A stretch of DNA of 8,000 bases. Origin: Acidobacteriota bacterium. GTDB lineage: Bacteria > Acidobacteriota > Blastocatellia > Pyrinomonadales > Pyrinomonadaceae. This document shows positions 1 to 6,663 of this stretch, piece by piece. The notes below the pieces were generated by a model that worked only from the letters and a program-made list of their open reading frames with translations, was not told where the DNA came from and did no database searches. A program made the position numbers and the translations under genes. Every line of letters begins with the position of its first letter. The first letter of the stretch is position 1. Location of the stretch: contig QHXL01000121.1 of the NCBI GenBank assembly GCA_003222935.1, forward strand, positions 1 to 8,000. The letters run 5' to 3'.

Positions 1-235
1 AAAGCGGTTGCGTCCCAGAGCCCAGGGTTGCCGCGCTTTGGCGGCTACCCTGGGAGAGGACGGACAATCGATCCAACCCCAACGGGGTTGCGCCAACCGA
101 ACGCTACACAAATAACCCGCGGTGAAGAGGACCCGACGCAACCTCTTCGAGGTTGGAATCCCGTATCGATCTATTCCCAGGGTAGCCGCCAAAGCGCGGC
201 AACCCTGGGCTCTGGGACGCAACCGCTTTGCGGTT
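1..235. repeat. Large interrupted palindrome with 55-bp perfect arms and nested hairpins
   Basis: Positions 1-55 are the exact reverse complement of 175-229, separated by a 119-bp spacer. Inside the spacer are two 7-bp hairpins with 3-nt loops, at 74-90 (CAACCCC/GGGGTTG) and 139-155 (CAACCTC/GAGGTTG). They are inverted copies of one theme, each flanked by GCG(Y)C. A third hairpin, 221-235 (AACCGC/GCGGTT), closes the right end, and its mirror would lie across the left window edge. Arms and inner hairpins are all centred near position 115, so the whole unit is symmetrical. The overlapping open frames are rich in Gly/Pro/Arg, are mirrored by the repeat, and are not credible genes. No transposase is adjacent. 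It resembles REP/BIME-type or other non-autonomous dispersed palindromes; the family assignment is inference. The element probably starts a few bases before the window. Confidence 0.9.
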
Positions 236-348
236 AAGAGACTTAATCAGAGCTTCGTAAAGTTTATCGGACGTCCGCTTTCTTCAATGCTCAGGGGCAG
301 GTATATTTAAGCCCCAATTCCAAAATGCGTAGTGGAGGTATCTAACCA
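236..348 (+). promoter_or_regulatory. Leader region of the peroxiredoxin gene
   Basis: This gap holds a 10-bp perfect palindrome at 268-277 (CGGACGTCCG), a short GGGGC/GCCCC dyad (294-298 with 311-315) enclosing a TATATT -10-like hexamer at 302-307, and a good Shine-Dalgarno sequence (TGGAGGT, 333-339) nine bases before the ATG. The -35 region (TTTCTT, 279-284) is poor. The palindrome lies just upstream of that weak -35 and could be an activator or repressor site; this is a guess from position alone. Confidence 0.35.
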
Positions 349-885
349 ATGCGGAAGTATGTTTTGTTTTTGGCAATAGCTCTTGTAGCCGTCTTTGCTT
401 CAAATGCGGCACAAGCTGTTAGTGAGATGCCGGTAGTCGGATCAGAAGCCCCTGCCTTCAAGCTGACCACGAATGAGGGGAAAGAAGCGAACCTGGGTGA
501 TTTCAAAGGTAAGTGGGTTGTTCTCTATTTCTATCCGAAAGACTTCACCAGCGGCTGCACCATGGAGGCCCATAACTTCCAACGCGATCTCGAGAAATAT
601 ACAGCGGCTAATGCGGTCATTCTGGGAGTCAGTGTCGACACTGCTGAATCCCACAAGGATTTTTGCGCGAAGGAAGGGTTGAATTTCAAACTGCTCTCAG
701 ATCCTAACGCCAAAGTATCCGAGGCGTATGGTTCGGTCATGGTTTACAACGAAAATAAACTCTCGGCCCGCAACACCTTTATCATCGACCCGAAAGGAAA
801 CGTCGCTAAGGTGTTTGAAAAGGTTAAAGTCGCGACTCACAGCGAAGAAGTGTTAGCAGCGCTTGCGACGCTGCAGAAACCATAG
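349..885 (+). CDS. bcp: Exported peroxiredoxin, BCP/PrxQ subfamily (AhpC/TSA fold)
   Basis: This is a thiol peroxidase that would reduce hydrogen peroxide or organic peroxides. Residues 1-23 form a Sec signal peptide (Arg2/Lys3, hydrophobic core, AQA cleavage site), so it should act in the periplasm. The thioredoxin-like domain spans about 27-175. The active-site stretch PKDFTSGC places the peroxidatic cysteine at Cys70, with Thr67 and Arg141 in the expected supporting positions. The only other cysteine is Cys106, 36 residues later. The Cys at +5 used by E. coli BCP is absent (Ala74-His75 region). A +36 resolving cysteine is known from Xanthomonas BCP, so an atypical 2-Cys mechanism is likely. 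At 178 residues it is normal BCP length plus a signal. The ATG has a TGGAGGT ribosome site nine bases upstream. It stands alone on this strand and converges on the copper lipoprotein gene. Which reductant recycles it in the periplasm is not shown here. Confidence 0.93.
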   Translation: MRKYVLFLAIALVAVFASNAAQAVSEMPVVGSEAPAFKLTTNEGKEANLGDFKGKWVVLYFYPKDFTSGCTMEAHNFQRDLEKYTAANAVILGVSVDTAESHKDFCAKEGLNFKLLSDPNAKVSEAYGSVMVYNENKLSARNTFIIDPKGNVAKVFEKVKVATHSEEVLAALATLQKP

Positions 886-905
886 GTTCGTTAAAAAGTT
901 CAGGC

Positions 906-931
906 GGCAGCATAGTGAAGACTGTGCTGCC
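906..931. terminator. Hairpin between convergent genes, possible bidirectional terminator
   Basis: GGCAGCATAGT (906-916) pairs with ACTGTGCTGCC (921-931) around a GAAG loop: 11 pairs with one T-G wobble. It sits between the stop codons of the peroxiredoxin gene (885, +) and the lipoprotein gene (958, -). There is no strong T-run on either side, so it may be a repeat-type dyad that stabilises or ends transcripts, and not a classical intrinsic terminator. Its core resembles the CACAGACT dyads near 5480. Confidence 0.6.
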
Positions 932-957
932 CCGGTTCTTAGATAAACAACTACTCC

Positions 958-1296
958 TCACTTCTTTTGAATCGCAGTTATCTTCATACCACCAACGCCA
1001 TTCTCAACTGTGAACGCTACGTGATCGCCCGTTGCTAAACCCTCCAGTATGGCTTTGTCTTTCACGTGAAACTGCATCTGCATCGCAGGCATCAATCCGG
1101 GAATGTCTTCATGATCTATCTCAATCACAGTCGTCTTGGTATCGACTCCCTTGACTATACCAACGGCTTGGTAGGCTCGAGTTTGTACCGCGGCCGCTGG
1201 TCCTTCCGGTTGCGAATTTTTGGGTTGAGTAGAGCATGCGCTCAGCAAACCAAGTGACAAAGTCATTATTAAACCTTTAATGGGCGGCGTGTTCAT
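958..1296 (-). CDS. CusF-like copper-binding lipoprotein
   Basis: This is a small (112 aa) envelope protein predicted to bind Cu(I)/Ag(I). The N-terminus is a lipoprotein signal ending in LLSAC, so Cys21 would be lipidated and the protein anchored to a membrane. After a Pro/Gln/Ala linker, residues about 41-110 match the CusF-type OB-fold domain: GIVKGVD, then IDHEDIPGLMPAMQMQF, then LATGDHVAF. Candidate ligands by alignment to E. coli CusF (His36, Trp44, Met47, Met49) are His62, Met69, Met72 and Met74. Here Met69 takes the place of the tryptophan that caps the metal site in CusF. The gene diverges from the copper ATPase across 88 bp, which supports a joint metal-handling role, most likely as a periplasmic copper sponge or chaperone. 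No CusABC pump is in view. A GAGGT ribosome site lies about 12 bases before the ATG, slightly far. The domain is clear; the partner is inferred. Confidence 0.87.
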   Translation of the reverse strand: MNTPPIKGLIMTLSLGLLSACSTQPKNSQPEGPAAAVQTRAYQAVGIVKGVDTKTTVIEIDHEDIPGLMPAMQMQFHVKDKAILEGLATGDHVAFTVENGVGGMKITAIQKK

Positions 1297-1384
1297 CGTT
1301 TGTATCTAACCTCAACGTGCACCGAACAGCAACTCCCGCCTTTTGTATTAGGTCCAATGAGATGTCATCATCTTCAACGAAGAC
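1297..1384. promoter_or_regulatory. Divergent promoter region between lipoprotein and copper ATPase genes
   Basis: Both genes must be started from these 88 bases unless the ATPase is read from further away. I see no clear CueR, CsoR or CopY operator. The end nearest the ATPase contains a small dyad, TCTTC-AAC-GAAGA (1371-1383), and an alternative pairing ATGTC (1362-1366) with GACAT (1382-1386) that would cover the start codon. The ATPase has only a weak ribosome site (CGAAG). In-frame starts further upstream are ruled out by a TAG at 1349-1351. Confidence 0.4.
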
Positions 1385-3838
1385 ATGGAACCAAAAAAAT
1401 CTGACGCCCCAACAGCCATTGATCCAGTTTGTGGGATGATCGTAAATCCCGAGTCGTCAGCGGGATCGTTTGCATACGGCGACAAGACTTACTACTTTTA
1501 CGCCAAACACTGCCTGCAAAAGTTCAGTCAGGATCCTCAATCGTATCTTGAACCTTCTTCACGTACGGTTGCTATACAACCTGTCTCGATAAGCAGAAAT
1601 AAATCAAATGGCACTTTCACTTGTCCGATGCATCCAGAAGTGCGGCAGACGGGTCATGGCTCCTGCCCGAAGTGTGGGATGGCACTGGAACCGGAAGTCA
1701 TTGAAGCACCTAAACAGCAGATCGAATACACCTGTCCGATGCATCCCGAGATTGTGCGGAACGCACCAAGTGGTTGCCCGATATGCGGAATGGCGCTCGA
1801 GCCCAGGTCGATCTCTCTGGCCGAGGACGAGAATCCCGAACTCGCAGATATGAGACGGCGTTTTTGGATCGGCCTGGTGCTGACCGTTCCCGTGTTCTTT
1901 ATCGGTATGAGCGATCTAATCCCGGGTGCTCCGCTTCAAAATCTCATATCACCATCAGCACTCACCTGGATTCAGTTGGTCCTATCGTCTCCTGTTGTGC
2001 TTTGGTGTGGCTGGCCATTCTTCGTTCGCGCATGGCAATCAATCACATATCGCAGTCTCAACATGTTCACGTTGATCGGCTTGGGTGTAGGCGTGGCGTA
2101 TTCGTTCAGTGTGGTCGCCACTCTATTCCCTGGCATTTTCCCTCACTCAATAAAAGGGCACGGGAATGCGGTTCCAGTCTACTTTGAAGCGGCTGCCGTG
2201 ATTACGACGCTCGTTTTACTCGGCCAGGTGCTCGAGTTGAAGGCGCGTAGCAAAACAAGCGCTGCGATTAAGGCGTTACTTGGCCTGGCGCCAATGACAG
2301 CGCGAAAGGTGCTCGACGATGGAGCTGAAATTGATGTGCCACTAGAAACGATCCGGGTTAAGGATCAATTGCGTGTTCGACCTGGCGAAAAGATTCCTGT
2401 TGACGGAGCAGTAACTGAAGGAACCAGCAGTGTCGACGAGTCGATGGTAACCGGTGAGGCTATTCCGGTTGAAAAAAGTCCCGACGACAAAGTTATTGGC
2501 GGCACACTCAATCAACAAGGAAGTTTCATCATGCGTGCCGAGCGTGTTGGCTCGGATACATTACTCGCCCAAATCGTAAAGATGGTGGCGGAGGCCCAAC
2601 GAAGTCGGGCACCGATTCAGCGACTTGCCGATCGAGTCGCGTCGTATTTTGTACCCGCAGTGATTGCAATTGCCGGCGTGACGTTTATTGTCTGGGCTAT
2701 CGTTGGACCAGAGCCTCGACTGTCGTTTGGATTGGTCAATGCCGTTTCAGTACTCATCATCGCGTGCCCTTGTGCCCTCGGCCTTGCGACGCCGATGTCA
2801 ATCATGGTTGCAACTGGAACGGCCGCTCGAAATGGATTGCTCTTTCGTAATGCCGAGGCGATCGAAACATTGCGGAAGGTAGATACTCTGATCGTCGATA
2901 AGACCGGAACGCTGACTGAAGGCAGGCCGAAGTTGGTAAGCGTCGTGGCTGCGGAAGGTTTTGCTGAAGAGACTATTCTTCGTTTGTCCGCCACTCTCGA
3001 AAGTGTTAGCGAACATCCACTAGCTGAAGCGATCGTTGCAGGAGCAATCGAACGTGGCCAGGAGTTGGGTAAGGTCACTAATTTCAAATCTTATACAGGC
3101 GTGGGCGTAAGTGGAGAGGTAGAAGGACGATTTGTGGCGCTGGGTAATCGGAAGCTGCTCGAGATGTTCAATGTCGATCCATCTACGGTGATCGAGTCCC
3201 GGGTTGATGAAATGCGCCGTCAGGGTCAGACGGTGATGTTTGTGATGATTGAAAAGAAGATCACTGGACTTATCGGAGTTCAGGACACGATCAAGGATTC
3301 TGCGAGGGAGGCATTAGCTAAGCTCCACTCCGAGGGTCTTACGATCGTGATGCTCACGGGCGACAACGAAGCGACCGCCAAGGTAGTAGCGCAGAAACTA
3401 GGTATCGATCGAGTTGTTGCTGATGTGCTGCCACACCAAAAAGCAGAAGTGGTGAAGGACCTGCAAGCGAAAGGAAGTATCGTTGCTATGGCAGGTGATG
3501 GAATTAACGACGCACCCGCACTCGCACAAGCTGACGTTGGGATTGCGATGGGAACTGGGACTGACATCGCAATGCAGAGCGCCGACTTAACTCTCGTTAA
3601 GGGCGACTTGCGCGGGATCGTTCGTGCTCGAGTCTTGAGTCGAGCGACCATGAGCAACATCAGACAGAATCTGTTTTTTGCTTTTGTTTACAATTCATTG
3701 GGCATACCTATTGCTGCCGGAATTCTGTATCCAGTGTTGGGGGTACTGCTCAACCCGATGATGGCAGCCGCTGCGATGAGTTTAAGTTCCGTATCGGTAA
3801 TCGCGAATGCCCTGCGGTTACGACGGATGTCGCTTTAA
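1385..3838 (+). CDS. copA: Cu(I)/Ag(I)-exporting P1B-1 ATPase with YHS and two HMBD repeats
   Basis: This inner-membrane pump would use ATP to export monovalent copper or silver from the cytoplasm. Domains in order: a YHS metal-binding domain (about 12-57, DPVCGM with Cys16, and Cys43); two heavy-metal-binding repeats of the form TCPMHPE...CPxCGMALEP (79-103 with Cys80/94/97, and 116-140 with Cys117/131/134); then the P-type core. Motifs seen are TGE (356-358), the CPC transport site (461-463), the DKTGT phosphorylation site (Asp505), the SEHPL nucleotide-binding motif (His544-Pro545), TGDN (658-661) and GDGINDAP (704-711). The late helices carry Asn762...Tyr769-Asn770 and Met798-Ser-x-Ser-Ser, the signature of the P1B-1 copper group. 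Eight membrane helices fit at about 161-181, 193-216, 226-248, 262-285, 418-440, 447-472, 761-786 and 788-810. The usual CxxC HMA domains are absent and the YHS/HMBD modules take their place. At 817 aa it is full length with every catalytic motif intact. Confidence 0.96.
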   Translation: MEPKKSDAPTAIDPVCGMIVNPESSAGSFAYGDKTYYFYAKHCLQKFSQDPQSYLEPSSRTVAIQPVSISRNKSNGTFTCPMHPEVRQTGHGSCPKCGMALEPEVIEAPKQQIEYTCPMHPEIVRNAPSGCPICGMALEPRSISLAEDENPELADMRRRFWIGLVLTVPVFFIGMSDLIPGAPLQNLISPSALTWIQLVLSSPVVLWCGWPFFVRAWQSITYRSLNMFTLIGLGVGVAYSFSVVATLFPGIFPHSIKGHGNAVPVYFEAAAVITTLVLLGQVLELKARSKTSAAIKALLGLAPMTARKVLDDGAEIDVPLETIRVKDQLRVRPGEKIPVDGAVTEGTSSVDESMVTGEAIPVEKSPDDKVIGGTLNQQGSFIMRAERVGSDTLLAQIVKMVAEAQRSRAPIQRLADRVASYFVPAVIAIAGVTFIVWAIVGPEPRLSFGLVNAVSVLIIACPCALGLATPMSIMVATGTAARNGLLFRNAEAIETLRKVDTLIVDKTGTLTEGRPKLVSVVAAEGFAEETILRLSATLESVSEHPLAEAIVAGAIERGQELGKVTNFKSYTGVGVSGEVEGRFVALGNRKLLEMFNVDPSTVIESRVDEMRRQGQTVMFVMIEKKITGLIGVQDTIKDSAREALAKLHSEGLTIVMLTGDNEATAKVVAQKLGIDRVVADVLPHQKAEVVKDLQAKGSIVAMAGDGINDAPALAQADVGIAMGTGTDIAMQSADLTLVKGDLRGIVRARVLSRATMSNIRQNLFFAFVYNSLGIPIAAGILYPVLGVLLNPMMAAAAMSLSSVSVIANALRLRRMSL

Positions 3839-3910
3839 CGGGCAAGCACTTGAAATAGAAAGACTTTTGCCGACAGAATTGCATCTAGCTAAGTAGGAGG
3901 AAAACTAATA

Positions 3911-4615
3911 ATGCCCCTGATTCGGACTCTAATTATTTTCACTATTGTCGCCGTCGTTGCCCTTGGCGCCGGCCTGACCTCAGCACAAAACAACTCGCGG
4001 ACAAAGGATGCCGCGCGTCATTCCGGTGATGCGGCTGAATCTTTTGCGGACATCATGAACGTAAAGGACAGTGCAATTCCCAAAGAGTTACTCGATAAGG
4101 CTGAGGCGATTGCAGTGTTTCCGAGTGTCGTGAAAGCCGCTTTCCTTATCGGCGGACGTGGTGGTCAGGGAGTAATAAGTCGCCGCGTGAAAGGTGGCTG
4201 GAGTGCTCCTGCATTCTTCAATATCAATGGCGGCAGCTTCGGTCCTCAGATTGGCGCGCAGAAGACTGACTATGTCTTTCTGATCATGAATGAGGATGGC
4301 ATTAATGGATTGCTGAAAGATAAGTTTGAACTTGGTGGGGAGGCAGGTGTGTCTGCTGGTCCAGTCGGACGTGATGCCGCTGCGTCAACTAACCTCCGAC
4401 TCGGTGCCGGCATCCTGTCATACTCGCGAAGTAAAGGTGCGTATATCGGCGCCGCACTCAAAGGCGCATACATCAGTCCTGACAATGATCTCAACGAAGC
4501 CATCTACGGCAAGAACGCGACAGACGTATTGACCGGCAAGCCAATGTCGTTTTCAGAAATGCCCGTGGCAGTCAGAATCTTTCCGCGAACGCTTGTTCGT
4601 TACTCGATTCGTTGA
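3911..4615 (+). CDS. Secreted SYLF (Ysc84-type) lipid-binding domain protein
   Basis: This 234-residue protein carries one SYLF/Ysc84 domain. The domain is known from yeast Ysc84 and human SH3YL1 as a phosphoinositide-binding module; its role in bacteria is poorly defined. Residues 1-25 are a Sec signal (Arg5, long hydrophobic core, TSA before Gln26), so the mature protein is periplasmic or outer-membrane associated. The domain runs from about 45 to 210 and shows the family pattern: LDKAEAIAVFPSVVKAAFLIGG, GWSAPAFFNINGGSFGPQIGAQ, a D-Y-V-F-L-I-M strand, GPVGRDAAA, and the Tyr-Ser-Arg-Ser-Lys-Gly motif at 171-176. No cysteines are present. A strong AGGAGG site (3895-3900) lies ten bases before the ATG. 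It starts 72 bp after the copper ATPase on the same strand without a convincing terminator between them, so read-through is possible, although its own ribosome site is much better than the pump's. A link to copper is not shown by the sequence. Confidence 0.92.
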   Translation: MPLIRTLIIFTIVAVVALGAGLTSAQNNSRTKDAARHSGDAAESFADIMNVKDSAIPKELLDKAEAIAVFPSVVKAAFLIGGRGGQGVISRRVKGGWSAPAFFNINGGSFGPQIGAQKTDYVFLIMNEDGINGLLKDKFELGGEAGVSAGPVGRDAAASTNLRLGAGILSYSRSKGAYIGAALKGAYISPDNDLNEAIYGKNATDVLTGKPMSFSEMPVAVRIFPRTLVRYSIR

Positions 4616-4623
4616 AGATACGT

Positions 4624-4717
4624 CATCCACAGATTACACAGAGTACGCAGATTCTAATTTGGATCAGTGCTGCCGCCGATTGTTTTTGAATCTGTGTATC
4701 GGTGTAATCAGTGGATG
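4624..4717. repeat. Imperfect inverted repeat between the SYLF gene and lexA
   Basis: CATCCACAGATTACAC (4624-4639) matches the reverse complement of GTGTAATCAGTGGATG (4702-4717) with one mismatch. The dyad continues inward, less perfectly, through CGCAGATT (4646-4653) and AATCTGTG (4689-4696). The unpaired centre is about 35 bp. It starts nine bases after the SYLF stop and ends about 27 bp before the lexA -35 box, so it could end SYLF transcription and insulate lexA. The CACAGATTACACAGA wording is typical of dispersed intergenic repeats; that it is dispersed in this genome is inference. Confidence 0.75.
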
Positions 4718-4743
4718 CTTTCCGTGTCAAAAACAACAAACGC

Positions 4744-4772
4744 TTGACGCGTCTGGGTGTGCAACCTAGAAT
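4744..4772 (+). promoter_or_regulatory. Sigma-70-type promoter for lexA
   Basis: TTGACG (4744-4749) and TAGAAT (4767-4772) are separated by exactly 17 bases and each matches the consensus at five of six positions. Transcription would start near 4779. Possible self-repression sites nearby are AATGCC (4770-4775) paired with GGCATT (4794-4799), which overlaps the -10 box, and TTGT-N4-ACAA (4799-4810). Neither matches a LexA box I can name with confidence for this lineage. Confidence 0.72.
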
Positions 4773-4833
4773 GCCTCGTCACCTTTAATGGTCGGCATTG
4801 TTCATACAAGCGGGTTACGATCGGGAATTGCTG

Positions 4834-5466
4834 ATGACTATGCTTCCTCGTACGCAGCGACAAAAAGAGATTCTCGATTACATTACTCGTTTCCTCGAAC
4901 GCCACGGTTACGTACCTTCCTATACTCAAATCGCCCGTCAGTTTGGTGTGAAGTCTCGCGCGACGATTGCAAAGCACATCGCTGCTCTTGAGCGTCGTGG
5001 TCTACTTTCGCGGGAACATGAAGACGGATCGTTTGCGTTGAATGTAAAAGTGGAAGAACCAAGTAGTGACTCGCTGTGTGAAGTAAAACTGCTTGGGCGT
5101 ATCGCTGCCGGAGCGCCACTCGAAGTAGTCGATTATGAAGAGCGCATTCCGGTGCCGCGTTTCTTGCTTGGACGAGTTAGCCCGGATCGAGTCTATGCTC
5201 TGCGCGTGAAGGGCGACTCGATGATTGATGAACATATCTGCGATGGTGATATCGCATTGATTGAGAATCGTACTGACGCACGCGATGGTGAGATTGTTGT
5301 CGCGTTGCTGATTGAAGAGAATCAGGCGACTTTGAAACGCCTGTATCGACGTGGTGTCAATGTTGAATTACAGCCCGCCAATTCCCAGCTTCAACCGTTA
5401 ACTGTTCCCGCCAGTCAGGTGCGCGTCCAGGGTATCTTCCGCGGCTTGTTAAGGCCAAGTAACTGA
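4834..5466 (+). CDS. lexA: LexA, SOS-response transcriptional repressor
   Basis: LexA represses DNA-repair genes until RecA filaments trigger its self-cleavage. Numbering from the ATG at 4834 gives 210 aa. The N-terminal winged helix-turn-helix covers about 4-68 (LPRTQRQKEILDYI, GYVPSYTQIARQFG, then the recognition segment SRATIAKHIAALERRGLL). The cleavage site is Ala92-Gly93 in GRIAAGAPLEV. The catalytic pair is Ser129 (KGDSMID) and Lys168 (ATLKRLYR), in a complete C-terminal S24 peptidase domain. Everything needed for autocleavage is present. The frame is open back to a TTG at 4798, but LexA proteins start just before the LPRTQRQKEIL region, so 4834 or the ATG at 4840 is preferred; a weak GGGA (4823-4826) fits 4834 better. 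It has its own promoter and stands alone, with no imuA, imuB or dnaE2 next to it in this window. Confidence 0.95.
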   Translation: MTMLPRTQRQKEILDYITRFLERHGYVPSYTQIARQFGVKSRATIAKHIAALERRGLLSREHEDGSFALNVKVEEPSSDSLCEVKLLGRIAAGAPLEVVDYEERIPVPRFLLGRVSPDRVYALRVKGDSMIDEHICDGDIALIENRTDARDGEIVVALLIEENQATLKRLYRRGVNVELQPANSQLQPLTVPASQVRVQGIFRGLLRPSN

Positions 5467-5470
5467 GTAG

Positions 5471-5488
5471 CACAGACTTAAGTCTGTG
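5471..5488. repeat. 18-bp perfect palindrome after lexA
   Basis: CACAGACTTAAGTCTGTG is its own reverse complement and begins five bases after the lexA stop. It lies in the 114-bp gap between convergent lexA and the TonB-domain gene. A decayed copy, CACAGACTGAAGCCTATG, lies at 5556-5573 in the same orientation. There is no T-run directly after it, so termination is possible but not proven. Two related copies in one gap point to a repeat family. Confidence 0.75.
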
Positions 5489-5580
5489 TTGATTCAGTAT
5501 TCGACACACCAATTCAAACTACAACTAAAGCTTGAGGTTCTTGTATTTTGATTCACACAGACTGAAGCCTATGCAACCAC

Positions 5581-6450
5581 TCAGTAAAGATTGAAGTTAT
5601 ATTCGACCTGCATGACGGTTGAAACTGCGACGCCATTCTTTTGCGCCGGTTCAAACTTCATGCTCCGCGCAGCGGCAATCGCATTCTCAGTCAGACCATG
5701 TGATAAGCCACTTACGACAGTTACATTCTCAATACTCCCGTTGGCGCCGAAAACAACCTTAAGAACGACTGTGCCCATTACCTGATTGTTTCGCGCTTCA
5801 TCGGTGTAGCTCGCTTTAGGTTTCGATAAGATCATCACTCGTTTGTCGACTTCTCGACTGGAATATATTTTCGTAGCTTCGACTGGAGGAGTCGATGACG
5901 CCGTAGCGGGCGTTGGCGTTTGGGCCGGAGTGGTTGCGGCAGTATGAGTAGAAGGTGAAGCTGTATCTGTGGGCGGCGCTGTTGGCGAAGACGCGGCAAA
6001 CAACGTCCCATCCGGAGAAATCGTGGGTGATGGCGTCGCGGAATGTACCTCAGGGATCGAGTGGTCAGTTTCTGTTGCTTTGTTTCTGACGAGCAATAGA
6101 TAGCTGAGCGCCGCGATGACTACCAACACCCACAGGCCTCCCACGACCCAGGGCAGTTTCGAACGAGGCGATCCCGTTCTCGATGAGGGTGACTGTAGCT
6201 TGTGATTTGGTCCCTGGAAGAGGATGGTACTTTGGGGCGCTTGTGGTCGCGCACTTCTTCTTACATTTGGACCAAGTGATGAGGGCTGAGTCGGCTCGAC
6301 CCAAACTACTGTAGGCGGTTGCACCTGAGAGTCTTCAGCCGCAGACTCTTGAGAGTCCGTTCCTGCCTTGAGATCGGTTCCACACTGCAAGCAAAACTGA
6401 TACTCGTCAGAAATGGCGAGACCGCACTTGGGGCAATTTGTTGTCTTCAT
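5581..6450 (-). CDS. Zinc-ribbon membrane protein with TonB C-terminal domain
   Basis: This 289-residue protein has four parts. Residues 5-24 form a zinc ribbon with Cys6-x2-Cys9 and Cys20-x2-Cys23. Residues 25-99 are a polar, disordered-looking linker. One membrane helix sits at about 100-121 (WVVGGLWVLVVIAALSYLLL), followed by a Pro/Ala/Ser/Thr-rich spacer (about 130-192). Residues 205-289 are a TonB C-terminal domain, with Lys-Ala-Ser-Tyr-Thr-Asp-Glu-Ala-Arg, GTVVLKVVFGANGSI and the closing MKFEPAQKNGVAV...VEYNFNL. The predicted topology is ribbon in the cytoplasm and TonB domain in the periplasm. TonB domains normally pass proton-motive energy to outer-membrane receptors, with ExbB/ExbD. 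Neither those partners nor a receptor is nearby, and the short spacer makes crossing the periplasm doubtful. It may instead be a structural or sensing protein that borrows the domain. No convincing ribosome site precedes the ATG. Confidence 0.85.
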   Translation of the reverse strand: MKTTNCPKCGLAISDEYQFCLQCGTDLKAGTDSQESAAEDSQVQPPTVVWVEPTQPSSLGPNVRRSARPQAPQSTILFQGPNHKLQSPSSRTGSPRSKLPWVVGGLWVLVVIAALSYLLLVRNKATETDHSIPEVHSATPSPTISPDGTLFAASSPTAPPTDTASPSTHTAATTPAQTPTPATASSTPPVEATKIYSSREVDKRVMILSKPKASYTDEARNNQVMGTVVLKVVFGANGSIENVTVVSGLSHGLTENAIAAARSMKFEPAQKNGVAVSTVMQVEYNFNLY

Positions 6451-6584
6451 GAATAGTTCAGCGTTGAGTGAGAACTGCTCTCGGTGTCAGTTGGCGATAG
6501 TAAGTACGGGGATTCGTTTCGTCAACGCCTGTGACTCTCGCTTGAACACACTCGACAAACTTAAGGAAGCCCTAACTAAAGATT

Positions 6585-6653
6585 TCGTTCGTGTGGTTTC
6601 TTGGACCTTCCGCGAAGGAGACGATCCACAATCACACCAAACAACACGAACGA
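6585..6653 (-). terminator. Long stem-loop after the oxygenase gene
   Basis: Positions 6585-6599 (TCGTTCGTGTGGTTT) pair with 6639-6653 (AAACAACACGAACGA) over 15 bases with one mismatch. A second hairpin, CCTTC-CGC-GAAGG (6606-6618), is nested in the loop. On the minus strand it begins ten bases after the oxygenase stop codon and about 135 bp before the TonB-domain gene, so it most likely ends or stabilises the oxygenase transcript. The rest of the 6451-6663 gap shows no gene. Confidence 0.62.
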
Positions 6654-6663
6654 GGTACCTGAG

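Noticed and set aside
1..235. CRISPR array or integron attC-like array
   Set aside because: The units are inverted, not direct repeats with regular spacers, and no cas or integrase gene is present.
28..310. Open frames of 62-69 codons over the left palindrome
   Set aside because: They are composed of the inverted-repeat sequence, lack a ribosome site, have low-complexity Gly/Arg/Pro wording and are explained by the repeat. Such frames are often misannotated as hypothetical proteins.
2617..3087. Long minus-strand frame inside the copper pump gene, and a similar one at 3280-3660
   Set aside because: Both are antisense to conserved catalytic motifs of the pump and read as low-complexity Ser/Ala/Thr/Arg-rich shadow translations.
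958..3838. A complete Cus-type copper efflux system
   Set aside because: Only a CusF-like lipoprotein and a P-type ATPase are present; no CusA, CusB or CusC gene is in the window.
4788..4991. Start of lexA at the TTG 4798, or the overlapping frame from the ATG at 4788
   Set aside because: LexA homology begins near 4840; the extra residues from 4798 look like leader sequence, and the 4788 frame has no recognisable protein.
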